A stretch of DNA of 64,000 bases. Origin: Isoetes taiwanensis (taxonomy: Eukaryota; Streptophyta; Lycopodiopsida; Isoetales; Isoetaceae). The notes under the pieces are model-generated. The model saw only the letters and a list, made by a program, of their open reading frames with translations. It was not told the origin of the DNA and did not search any database. This document shows, in pieces, positions 34,960-46,160 of this stretch (within the stretch, counting starts at the first letter, position 1; every line of letters starts with the position of its first letter). The position numbers were made by a program, and so were the translations under genes. Location of the stretch: positions 1 to 64,000 of the forward strand of contig JAJEKV010000657.1 of the NCBI GenBank assembly GCA_021234155.1, read 5' to 3'.

Positions 34960-37946
34960 TCAGTTATGTACAAAAGTGTGAGGAGTGATGAGAGAGGGAT
35001 CCAGGACGTCATCATATTCATTTATGCCATCCTCATCACCTTCACTTTTTTCACTGTCACTCGAGGAAGTGCTTGAGTTATCTTCCTCATCACTATCAAC
35101 AGATGGTGAAACATTGTCACCACCTTCTTCATCCTCTTCCTCGTAATTACAAGCTTTTTTAAGCAAATGATAGTCCTCTGACGTAGACGATTGTCAGATT
35201 TCAATTTAAAATCATAGCACAATATAGTCACGCCATTAAGGTTCAGCTCATCCCTACAACCCACCTTCTTGGACTTTCTCCCTTTTCCTTGGCTTCTCAT
35301 TTCTAACTCATATCTACCTTCAAAAGCATTTTCTGAGCGTGTTGCAAGTCAATGAATCTTGAGTTTAGTGACTAAGCCTTCTTCCTTGACTGTGTCAAGC
35401 ACTTTTGCTATCCAGAAAGGTCGACCTTTGTCATCCTCCTCAGTTGGAAGAGCAATTAGCATACCTTTGGTAATTTCTGTGATATTACCTCGAGGCTCAT
35501 TCCTGCGTCTTGGCCCGAGGTACATGACTCGATCCTCGTCTTCTTCTACTGCAGGCGCTAATGTAGCATTGCTTGGACCTGCTTGATGTTGGGGTTGATG
35601 GAAGGTGTTAGACCATTAAAATGGTTCTTGCAACTGTCTTAGAGCTATATTTTTGTCTGACAATTTTACGTTAGAAAGAAATTACTCCACCACATCCGAT
35701 CTTCTTCTAAGAAGTACTTAAAGCTGAGGAAAATCCATTTTCAATGGCTTTTAAGGATGACATAGGGGTACTTTTCTTCTGCTTGGACTCCTTAGGATTT
35801 TTGAGAGGAAGTTGCTTTCGTACGTTCTATGAAGGTTGTGTGCGGAATATATTTAAGGAAGCGTAATCCCTACGGTGGACTCAGGTCCTTAGTTGTGGTA
35901 TACTTCTTCCCACAGCAGAAGCTTTGGCCATCCTTCAAGTAGAACTTGATGTGATGTTGGAAGGTGAGATCATTCAACTTGTTCGACTTGTTCTGCATGC
36001 GAGCGTTGAGAGAAAACAAACTCTCTGAAGTCGGCCGGTCTCTTTAAAGCTCAATCTTTGGAATGGGAGTGTAAGAATCTTCAATAATTTGAACTAAAGT
36101 AGGAAGAAAAAGCCTTCTTCCTTCTAAAGGCGCCTGAGAAAATCTCTTGAACATTTGGTCAATCGATCATGAGTGTGGCCTACAAGTAAAAGCAAGAGCT
36201 TCACTTTTCTAAAGATCTCTAGCTCTACTAACATGGCCTGAGACGCAAAAGTGTTTGATTCTTGTTCTCCCTTGTAGTATTGTCAAGTTGCAGGTAAAAG
36301 CACTGGTGGTAATTGCTCTTGCTTTCTTACGGGACCTTGTTAAAATTGTAATTGTGAGGTTCGGGTCACCATGCAAGTTTGGATATGTCAAAATACTTTG
36401 CACTTTAGACTTCCTTTGAAGACCATAGCTCCTACAAGGTGGACCTTAACAAAACATTCCTCGGCACATCTTTAGGAATGTTCAAGAAATCTTGATGAGT
36501 AGTAGTTTTTTTTTTCCATTCCATCAATCTATGAGACATATATTGCGTGGACGTTCAAGAGCTTTTTACGTGCTTGGCAAGCTTTCTTCTCATTCTTTGC
36601 TTGTTGTTCACGATGTCTGGCAAGGTTCTGTTGCACAATATCTGTAGAAGAAATCAGGTCAAAGCATTTTCCTTAAAACAAGTGAGAGATTGGAGAACAT
36701 CTTACTTCTTTCGACCTCTGTCTTTGCAGTTTCTCGTTGACTCTTTAATTCTGCACACCTTGAGCAAACAGACATTCTATGTCTCCTGGGAATTTTCACA
36801 AGCCCGAATTCACTTTTCCACAGTCTGGTGAAGTGTGAGTAAGAGATGTGCTGAAGCTGAGTGCAAGTCTCTTTGTACTCATTAAAAACATCATTTTTGG
36901 TGATGTTATCAGTCAAATGATACTTGTTGCTGTTAGGTAGCTTCTCACACGTTTCTCTAAAATATTTCTCCATCCATGACACAGCAGCAAGGGCATGCAT
37001 GGTTACAACTCTTCTTGGTCCATAATGATCATCAATTGCTGGATTTTTGTCCAATCTTTTGTGTATTCTAGACATTCTGGTGGACCCTAAACGGTGGACA
37101 ACCATAAAGCATTTCTGGCAAACTTCTTCACGGTTAATGTAGTGTAAGAAGGTGTTGCGGTCTGGTCTTACATGATAGGCCAAGTAGGCATTTTGGTCAG
37201 CCAATATCATTGAACTGTAGTTGTCTCTAATTGCTCGTAACTTAGACATGTTAAATTTGTTGATGCAACCCAATGAGGCTGGCATTTACTTCTTAAAAGT
37301 CTTCTCATTTTATGCTCGTCCATAAGGTTTCTTCTTCTTCTGAGGAGGAGCATGCTCTCAAACCATAATCCACCTTGAATTTCTTGGTGGGTGGCTAGAG
37401 AATGTGTAATCTCGTTGCACCTCGTTGGTGTCTTCATCTTACGAAGAGAGTTCTACTGGGGGTGACCTCCTCTACCCTTAGTGGTGTGCTTGTAGAGGAG
37501 AACAAACCATGTGTTGTACCCGGATAAGGCGAGTGCAGTGTTGAATGAAGGAGATGGGCCACCATATGATGTGTCGTGAAAGTTGTTCTGACTTCTTCAC
37601 AAGGAGTTCGTTCAAACATGTCTCTTATAGCGCTTTGAATTACGCAAACCCATGTGTCACCACGGTTATGTGAAGAGGAGTAGATCTTTTGCAAGGTCGT
37701 CTTCATTTGTAGTGAAATCGTGGTGGGGAAGCGATGGACAATCTCATGATCTTGAGCGTCTTTGTATTCCTTGTTTGTGTAAGTGAAGAAGGAGAAACTA
37801 CAAATGGGTAAGGTAGTGATGTTTGAAAAATTTTCGAGAGGTCGAGCCTTTGTAGTGTGGGGGATGGTACAAATGGTGGTGGAAGATTGCTTCATTGCCT
37901 TGGTGAGGCAAAAGGAAATTTGAGCGCCTCGATTCGTATTTCGCAT
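34960..37946 (-). pseudogene. Transposase-like gene, DUF7869-like, broken
   Basis: Pieces are read on the minus strand from 37.9 kb downward. A 209-codon open piece (37285-36659) contains HYINREEVCQKCFMVVHRLG, MEKYFRETCEKLPNSNKYHL and RMSVCSRCAELKSQRE (a CxxC pair). At 36.2-36.0 kb a damaged IDQMFKRFS follows what may have been a VGHTHDxID motif. At 35.56-35.35 kb comes RPFWIAKVLDTVKEEG, and at 35.17-34.96 kb an acidic Ser/Asp/Glu C-terminus. These motifs resemble transposase-like proteins carrying DUF7869 in plants and animals (family named from memory). Multiple stops and frameshifts disrupt it. Which pieces are exons and which are decay is not resolved. Confidence 0.55.
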
Positions 37947-38092
37947 TGAGAATTTTAGTCGCCGGCCAGCGCCTTCCGAGCCTTCATCGCTTTCTTTGTA
38001 TTAGATTTACATAGCGAAAATAATGGGCGCGGTAAGCATGTAAAATTACATAGTACATCTTTTCGTGTGTTTGTTGATTTACTTTTTGTAGG

Positions 38093-38365
38093 CCAAAGTG
38101 TATTCGGAATATACTTTGGGCTTTTAACCAAGCAAAGTGTATTACGGAATACACTTTCCCCAATGAAGAAGGGCAACCATAATACACTTTGCTCTTAGCT
38201 AAAGGGAAAGTGTATTCGGAATATACTTTGTCCTTGAGCAAAAGCAAAGTGTATTCCGGGAATACACTTTGCACTTACTTTGCACTTCTCCTGAAGTGCA
38301 AAGTGTATTCCGGAATACACTTTGGCCTTCTTGTGTGAGCAAAGTGTATTCCAGAATACACTTTG
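38093..38365. repeat. Palindrome array I (core CAAAGTGTATTCCGGAATACACTTTG)
   Basis: Six near-complete palindromes start at about 38093, 38133, 38205, 38245, 38299 and 38340, with a half-site at 38180. Each is about 26 bp and is followed by a short unique spacer, a 40-55 bp period. The array fills the space between the minus-strand transposase remnant and the plus-strand frames that begin near 38.6 kb. Confidence 0.9.
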
Positions 38366-38599
38366 CCTGTCTCATTGAAAACATTTGTTTTTTTGGCTTA
38401 AACATGTCACTTTTTTGCTCAAGCAAACTACTTTTTAGGTTGAACATACAACTTTTTAGTCCAATTAAAGCATGAAAAATCGTGTTGAAGAGACAATATT
38501 TTTGCTTGTTTTTCTGTTTTTTGCTGGCCTTTAGGGTTGAAGATTAGCAAATCTTATTCTGGAATACAGTTTTGGTCCTGGTTACTGTCTTAACATTGT

Positions 38600-39900
38600 T
38601 GTTTTAAACATTTCAGTGGCAGGGAAGAAGGAAGCAAGAGGGCACCAAAAAAATCTCTGAAGATTGTCAAGCGTCCACACCCTCGAAGCACACCGTGACG
38701 GACGAGCACGCTATATATGAAAATTTCCAAAGCGCAATGGTTCGTAACGGTGTGCGGCGGAAAGTACAACACTGGCCCGGCGTTTTACGTTTGCAAAGTC
38801 TTGGCAACAAAGCGATATGCGGACTCGAAGTTTCTTAAACCTGGGTACAATAAAAAAGACTCGAGATTGTTGGACAAGGAGGGGCGGGTGGGAGGCTATC
38901 CTTCAAGACCTCCCAAAGGCTTCATTGTTTGTAGACATCATAAGCTTTCAGATTGTTAGTGTGCAACCACGAGCCGCATACAATTTCTTTTCACACTCTG
39001 GGACCAAGCGAGCTGTCTTCACTAATTAGACAGGTTTGTTCTAGTCTGGCGAGGACTTTCCTGTCAGTAAGTCCGAGCATTTAGATGGAGGTAGATCAGG
39101 ATCATCACCTTCTCCTAGTACTTCAGGGAGGTCATCAGATGGAGGTTCCCAAGAACAAGAACGGGAAGTCCCCGGTGCGCCAAAGAAACTTAGGGGCCAA
39201 GAGCCATAGCCACTAAGGAACCAAAGAAGCGGAAGGCCGGCAACTTGAAATTGTGAGAAATCCCAGAGGAACAACCAAAAAAGAAGAAGGAAAGGGCAAG
39301 GCACGGGGTGGCCATTAAAGAAAAAAGGTGGACAAGACCTCAGAGAGGATGGAAGAAATAAATCAGAACAAGTATGTGCAAGGTGTAATATACTTGCCAG
39401 TAACTTCCATGAGGTTGCCACCGAAGAATGAAGATGGTGAGCGCCCCCTTCAGGTTCGCAAAATCTATCTTGCGACCACTTTAAGAAATCTAAAGGGACA
39501 GAATAAGGAGCAATCCCAATGCCCATGTTGCTCCAATTGTTGTTCTTGTTAGCCAGATCCGGTGCATGGACCCCAAGGACTACGACGGAGAAAAATCTGA
39601 GACACCTACATGCACTATGTCCTTGGGGAAACCACGATTTCAAAGCAAGGGAGGCGGTTGTACAAAGAGAAAAATAATCTAATATATCTCTACATTGCTC
39701 TGCGTTGTTTACTATTTTTGACGGACAAAGAAGCCAAAATCGTTGCCAACACGCACAATCTTGTTGGGGGTAGAAGCATGAAAGGGTGGGCAAAAAAAAA
39801 GTGCGATATTTTACATTTACAAATTCAAAATGTAAGGAAATCCCTTCCCCACCCTCCCCTCCCCTCAATTATTATTCTTGGAATGAATCATTAATAGGGC
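38600..39900 (+). pseudogene. Unrecognised plus-strand coding remnants
   Basis: Several consecutive plus-strand pieces look coding: KISEDCQASTPSKHTVTDEH at about 38.66 kb, a lysine-rich piece, then YVQGVIYLPVTSMRLPPKNE at 39.37 kb and VAPIVVLVSQIRCMDPKDYD at about 39.53 kb in a shifted frame. The complementary long minus frame over 39041-39868 is low-complexity and judged spurious. Its position just before the protease gene suggests another mobile-element gene, but I cannot name it. Confidence 0.35.
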
Positions 39901-40062
39901 AAATAATTTTGAACTCTTCTCCAGCTCTCTGTTCAACCTCCCTCCTCTCGAACCTCCATAATTAAAGCTTGACATCCATATTCGAACCTCCATAGCCAAG
40001 ATCGGGACCTCCATAGTCAAAAGCTTGCATTTTCGGAGAGCTGAAGCACCAGGGAGCAGATC

Positions 40063-43000
40063 ATGGCGAAGCAACTTGGAGCAGAGACATCTCCAAGTAA
40101 ATCTCCTCAACAAACAAACACAGTAAAGCCCATGCCAAGGTCTCCCACTAGAACTGCTGCCCGAAAACTCAAGAGTGGATCTTCTTAGGATCGGGAGGTC
40201 TTGGCCTTCGAGTTTGACAAGGTAAGCATCGAGGGGAGGCGAGGAGCAACAATTTTGATAGCATGTTTCTAGGGACTCTGCAAATAGTGAGGATGTTTGG
40301 GGTTTGAAGCCCCTATTTGTTAGGGGGTTATCAAGAGTGTAGGATTAAGCCTATTTGGATGGCGTTTTTTTTTTACGTGTATGAGCACGTTTTTCTAGGA
40401 AGGACATTGCAAATCATCACATTCCATTGTATTTTGCCCGAGCATATGCACTTCATTACAAAGGAGTAAGCATTGATTGGGATGAGGTGAAAGCAAGTGC
40501 AAGTCTTCATTCAAAAAGGCTCTCAAAAGAATCGACGACGAGAATTAGCTTCTGATAAAAGTCTTCCAATGTTAAAGCTATTAAATGTATGCCTCGGGTA
40601 GAATTGGGGCAGCGGTTGGAAATGATGAAAAGGTTGAGGGAAAGAAGAGAATTAGATTACGCCTCCATGCTTGATGAAATCTGAGACTTTAAAGAGAAAA
40701 GGAAAACAATGGAAATTGAGCTGTTGAAGCATGAGAGTGATAAGAGCTTCTTGACAAGACTTGTGCGAGAATAAAGATACAAAAATATGTGAGCAGTTCA
40801 GCATTATGGCAGAGTTTAAAAGCAAGCGGAAATATGCCCGATGTGCAAATGGCTTTTGGCATCCCATTTAGAGGAGGAGAAATCAAGTTATATTGCTGAC
40901 TTAGATGCTCTAATAATTCCCATTGATTGTTTAAAGGCTGATTTGCAAGAATTAGAAGCTGCCATTGAAAAAATCAGCAAGGATATGGATTTTTATCCAA
41001 CTGTGAGAATAGAATAAAGGAGATGACTAAGCATTTGGAAAGATCGGACCGATGGGCCTGAGCCCAGCTCCCATACTCATGACAAGGCGGGGCTTCATCC
41101 TCACATATTACCAATACTTGCAGCAGCTGCAATGATTGCCGTGACTCGACCATGGTAATATCTCCACTTTGTAGTCATACATATTGTCTATTTTGTCTTG
41201 TATTCAGGGTTTCAACGACGAATACATGTGTACATGATTGTTCATAGTCTGAGGACCTGCGCCACTGCTTAGGAATCCCTTCTGAAGGTACATCTATTTC
41301 TATTTTCATTACATAATTAGTTTGAGTGTATTTAGATGTAGTTAGTTTCCATCATGTACCTAACTGTATTAGCATTTGATTTGGCGTGGTTTTGTCTTTA
41401 CTGTAAAGAGAAAAATGTATTTATACATTCTTTACATTTACATGTGCCACGAAGTGCTTTTCTGGAATTCCTTTACAGGGTGTATTAATAGGGTGTATTG
41501 CATATGACTGTACTTTGCATTTACATGTGATCAGAAATGTATATGAATTTAGTATTTGACTTTCCTTTACATTCAACGTTGAATGATGTATTTGATAGGG
41601 TGTATTGATAAAATATTTTGTTCTTTACATTTTACATATGTTCTGAAATGCATTTGAATTTAGTATTTGGTTTCCCTTTACATTTCGATAGCTATGAACA
41701 CTAATGTACTTCTATTTTGTCGTTACATTATCGTGAGAAAGTTTGCACGTAGTAAAAACCTACTTGCATGTAATTAACATTTGTTGCATTTTTGATTTGC
41801 ATCGATTGTTTTTTTTCTTGATTTTGCTTCTATCTACTCTATATCTCCCCTTGATTACGAATCAAGTGTTTACATTTCTTATTTGCTTATGATCCCAATT
41901 GTGTCAATGCGGATATGGGTAGTATCAAGAAAGCAAGAAGTAAAAGCTGCGGGTAAACTAAACAATTCATGTTTTCGTGCACTATGCTTAAGTTACGAAT
42001 ATAGCAAAATCTTATGTTGTAGGTGAAAAGAAGGATGTTGGGAAGGGGTTGCATTTACCATTCTCGGACATCCCAATTCTTGAACACAGCACAAAAGATC
42101 TTTCTTTGCTATCGATGTAGGAAGTCCATCCACATCCACATCACCTTTGAGAATTGCGGCAACTCATAAGCAATCGGTCTGAGGATTTGGAGACCGAGGG
42201 GTACTTGGATAAAACTTTAAAATGCGGAAGGTAGGGTGATTGCATTCGATTACATTCTGATTACATTAAGATTGCATATGTTGTAGTTAGAGTTCACTAA
42301 TGTTCAATATTTTGCAGCAGAGGTTGTTTCCCAAAAAGAGATCCCACCTGTTGAAGCCGAGAGCAACAAGCTGAAAGCCCAGAAAGTAATTCTCTCTCCT
42401 TTTTAGGGTTTCTTTTTTTTTTTTTTGTATTTTGAAGTTACGTTGATGTGTTTACAGATAAAATTACTGAAAATGTTGGTGACGACATTGAAAACAGTCC
42501 TGAAGCTGCTGTTGAAGTTCAAGTTGAGGAAAAGTCTTATTCTTTGGCAGGTGCGTGTTTCTTTGTTTGTCTTGCTTTCAAAACATTAGAATGAAGCACT
42601 TTCTTTACTTCAGAGACTTGCGACGATTCAATGGAGCTAGATGATGTTAAAGAAGCCTTGGAGATTCTGATCAAGGCAACTACTAAATTTATGGTCAAAG
42701 CTGATGCCAAAGCAATTTGGAAAAAGAGAGTGCAAACCGTAGGCAGGGGACATCCATTTGCAAAGCGGTATATGCTAGCTTATATTTACTTAGTTATACT
42801 TCAGTAGCTTATTAGATTTTACTCGTTTTGCAGGTCTAAACCACTGGAAACAGAGATTGGAAGGTATCAATTTATGCTTTATTGTCATGGATCAATTGTT
42901 AATATGACACTAACATCTTGGATCTGACAACAGAAATGATGACAAGGATAAACTTATGGAATTCATGCCATTCACGCCATTCAAGAACTGTCCGCTGGCT

Positions 43001-43986
43001 GAAATGAAAGTGGTTGCATCTGACATAGCAATTTTATGTGCAACTAACTCTAAAATGAGTAGCAGCTTAGTGGATCTTTATGGCAGGTAATAACTGGTTG
43101 TAACCGAGTTGTATTTATTGCTATTCCTTGTCTCTAATATTAACCTTAATCTAATCCAGGTGCTTGCATGAGACATTGCCTTCCGAGTGGAAGAGCAAAA
43201 TCTTTTTATCCCGCTTACAACTACATAAGGTTTAGAGAAGCTACCGCAAAAGAAAAGGAAGGGTGAATCAATTTGAAGGATCGCCCACCATCATTGAAAT
43301 AGTGAAATCAGGGATGAAGGGGATTGTGGTAGCTAAATGCCATCATATCCTTGCACCTATCCTTGAGAATGACCATTTTGTCTTTGGCTGTTTTACGCTC
43401 GCACCATCTGATTCTAAGATCCTACCTGCACCAGCAATTCACGTCTTGAATCCTCTTACAGGTTATGCGACGAACGAGAAAGCAATCAAAGGGTATGTAA
43501 TACTTTAAGTTGTTGCTTTGCTTTTCTTCGCTATTTCGGTCTGCTAAATTTTGTGATATGTAGGTTGTACACACAAATGTTAACCCCGTCGATCGGTCAA
43601 GTATCTAGAGGCGTTGATTTCATGAAGAGAAATAATGTTAATCGGATTCAGCAAGTAGAGGTGCCACAGCAGCCCGATTTAATATCATGTGGGTTGTATG
43701 TGATGGGATTTATGCACAAATATGTTGAAGCCCTTGTCTCTGGTAGAGATATGGAAGTAAGTTGTATGCCTTCCCTTGTATGTACTGCATCTCATATTCC
43801 TTTAAATATTTCTAACCTTATTTATGGATGTCACAGATTACATCTAAATGGTTCTCTCATGAATACGCATACATCCGGCGACAATTTCTAATAGATGCTT
43901 TGGTCACGCATTGTGATGCCAATCCGAAAGAACGTAGAAATCAGCAGTCCTCTGATTTCCGATTTAAAGAAACTTCTGATTTCTGA
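40063..43986 (+). pseudogene. Multi-exon Ulp1/C48-type cysteine protease gene of a mobile element
   Basis: Exon 1 (40063-40221) starts MAKQLGAETSPSKS and ends before GTAAGC. Later exons with GT-AG borders are 42458-42550, 42614-42767, 42834-42863, 42934-43086, 43160-43492, 43564-43756 and 43837-43986 (stop TGA). The C-terminal exons hold the Ulp1 protease signature: ENDHFVFGCF (catalytic His), HVLNPLTGY where the family usually has Asp-Ser (here Asn), and QQPDLISCGLYVMGFM (oxyanion Gln and catalytic Cys, codon 43688-43690). Such SUMO-protease-like domains are common passengers of plant CACTA and Mutator transposons. Two in-frame TAG codons (40186-40188 in exon 1 and 43233-43235) interrupt it. 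Exons between 40.2 and 42.3 kb are unclear; 40.5-41.0 kb encodes coiled-coil-like fragments with a CPMC pair. Confidence 0.7.
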
Positions 43987-45106
43987 TTTATGATTGATGC
44001 ATAGTAGAAGATACGAGAACAGAATCATGAGTCCGAAAGTATCGATTTTGCAAGATGAACTATGTAATGGGCTTATATCTATATATTTTTTGTTCACATT
44101 TTTGTGAACATTTCCTATCATGAAGAATGTGTAAATGACACTATCTTTGAATAGTATACTCTTGATAGTATACTTTATGACTATGTATAAGTTATAATTA
44201 TGAATACAAAAATACCTTACCTCCAAAAAAAAAAAAAAGTTGAAAAAAAGATTTACGATTTAAAGAAGCCTTGTACCCTTTTTGGTCAATCAAAAGCGGT
44301 TACTTGATTGTTTTGGTGATATGTTTTGTGACCTTGTACCACACCACACCCCTCCATCACGCTCCACCACCACCACCACATTAGAGTTTTTGGGATCACT
44401 TATTGTCCCAACCTCGATGCCGAAGATGGAAATCGCATGGCCAATGAGAATCGGGGGTACATGCTTTTCTTCATCCATGCACGCCTTCCCATGCGGTGTC
44501 GTCAAGGCACGAGGTTCGGCATTATCTCGACCTACCTGCCACGGAGGTTCGAGCAATAATTACAAATTATTCCATACTGAATTACCGCCCAAATGTTGGG
44601 GTGTCTATAAGTACCCCCCCCCCCCCTCCTCAACGGCCCCCTTCCCCATCTTTTCGCGCCTCTCCATCGGGTTTGCTAATGCTTTCAATCCTTCTAGTTC
44701 TCGCGAGCTCATCGATTGATTTGTTTGATCTAATTAATTTGCGGTTCATTTCGGATGGCGATTACCTCTGTCTCTCTTTGAGAGCGATTTGTTTGCTTCA
44801 ATATATTTCTTGGGAGCTTCATTACAATCCGGCCCGCCACTCGAGAGGTCCTCACCGGGTGATCAAAGGCGGGGAGAAATGTTATTTCAAGCCATTGGAA
44901 GGCTATTGTTGTCGGGTTGGGTGAGAGGGAAGTATATATCAAGGTCAGACACCTATACACACCGACAGACATGAGAAAAGAAAAGATAAGATCTCGGCGT
45001 AATTTCCCTGAGCTTCGTGCTAATTGTGAGTTTCATTATATCTGTGCTAATCCGTCATTCATTATATTTTGAAGAAATCAACTAATTGGGTTTCTGGTAT
45101 CTCAGG
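43987..45106. other. Intergenic; low-complexity and unassigned frames
   Basis: Contains A-rich runs near 44225, a C-run at 44617-44627, and frames at 44282-44719 and 44496-44924 (+) that overlap each other without recognised motifs. An intron with acceptor tctggtatctcag ending at 45106 probably belongs to the next gene, whose first exon I cannot place. Confidence 0.35.
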
Positions 45107-45763
45107 GCTCTGTATTTCGATGTCTTTGGACACGGAACCATCGAAGTTCTATCACAAGCATCTTCTCGTGCTTTCTATTATGATATTGGATCCTTGCTTT
45201 TTGAAGGTCAAAAAGTATGCGAATCTTGGGGAAAGGGGATTTGGTTCTTAAAATATGAGTATTATCCTCGGAAAGGCAAAATTGTGGACTTACCATTGCC
45301 CCCATTATCACAGCTTAGTTCCTCCCCAATGGATTCCAGTTCTCTGTTTCTTGCCAAGCTGAAATTGTCACAGGAAATTTTCAGTGCTTTGAAGGAGAAA
45401 GGTGGAGTCTGTGGACACGTGAAAGTAAATGTACCCATCGTTACCTTCAAATACAGAAGATGGCGGGAAGTAAAAGAAGGGAGCAGATGGACGTGGGTTC
45501 CAGTGGAACAAGATGATGCTGATGGTACCCATTCTGTGGTCATTGACATTGCTATCTTCAAAAGTGGTCAATTGTTTAAAACCTTAAAAGTCGAAGAAGC
45601 ATGGTCTTTATTTGATGTAAGAATTATTTTGGAATCAGAATGTGACTTAAACGTCTTCCATTTTTTGGTGGATGGTGTCAAGGTAGGAAAACGTAGGGAA
45701 GAGTTGTATACAACAAAGCTCTGTGTGCCTCCTGTTGTACTTTCTTTAAGTGAAAACAGTTAA
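45107..45763 (+). CDS. Unrecognised protein, last exon (~218 codons)
   Basis: An open frame starts at a good 3' splice site (tctggtatctcag) at 45107 and runs undisturbed to the stop after VVLSLSENS. It includes VFGHGTIEVLSQASSRAFYY, WGKGIWFLKYEYYPRKGK, a Pro/Ser linker (LPLPPLSQLSSSPMDSSS) and a mixed alpha/beta part (KVNVPIVTFKYRRWREV, GTHSVVIDIAIF). Balanced composition and length argue for a real protein. I do not recognise the family. It follows the protease gene on the same strand and is followed by the first cluster of array II palindromes, so I treat it as cargo of the same element. Confidence 0.55.
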   Translation, partial: ALYFDVFGHGTIEVLSQASSRAFYYDIGSLLFEGQKVCESWGKGIWFLKYEYYPRKGKIVDLPLPPLSQLSSSPMDSSSLFLAKLKLSQEIFSALKEKGGVCGHVKVNVPIVTFKYRRWREVKEGSRWTWVPVEQDDADGTHSVVIDIAIFKSGQLFKTLKVEEAWSLFDVRIILESECDLNVFHFLVDGVKVGKRREELYTTKLCVPPVVLSLSENS

Positions 45764-45841
45764 ACAAATAAATAACAATGGTGTTACTGGGTTCAAATCC
45801 CAGTGTTGTTTGCCAATAACTTATATCCTTTTGCAAAGTTA

Positions 45842-46044
45842 GCACCGTGGCCACCGTGCGAAACATGTGGAGTTCATGTAGTCGTGTTGTGTAGTTTTGC
45901 ACCGTGGCCACGGTGTAGTATGTTTTGCAGTTTTAACATAAATTTGGCCTTCTTTTCGGCAAAATATCGCACCGTGGCCACGGTGCGAATACCTTATTGT
46001 TGTCTTTGGCGTTTATATTTGTTTCGCACCGTGGCCACGGTGCG
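45842..46044. repeat. Palindrome array II, cluster 1 (4 units)
   Basis: Units GCACCGTGGCCA(C/c)(G/C)GTGC at 45842, 45899, 45968 and 46022, so spacings of 57, 69 and 54 bp. The fullest form is TTTCGCACCGTGGCCACGGTGCGA. They lie between the stop at 45763 and the start codon at 46161. Confidence 0.95.
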
Positions 46045-46160
46045 ACATATTTCTCATCAGAACACTTGAGACATTTTAGTTTCGCGTCGTGAGCTCGCAG
46101 GCACTTACTTTTAGGCGATCAGGTTTTTTATTGCACTAAAGGAGGCGCTACAATTCCGCA

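Noticed and set aside
39041-39868. 275-codon minus-strand gene
   Set aside because: Low-complexity Leu/Phe/Ser/Pro composition. It is the complement of lysine- and glutamate-rich plus-strand coding remnants.
44282-44924. Genes of 142-145 codons on the plus strand
   Set aside because: Two overlapping frames cover the same sequence, including a C-run. Composition is irregular and no splice or motif evidence exists.
45783-45815. tRNA gene (TGGGTTCAAATCCCA resembles a T arm)
   Set aside because: No acceptor, D or anticodon arms can be folded upstream. It is just a short hairpin after the stop codon of the preceding gene.
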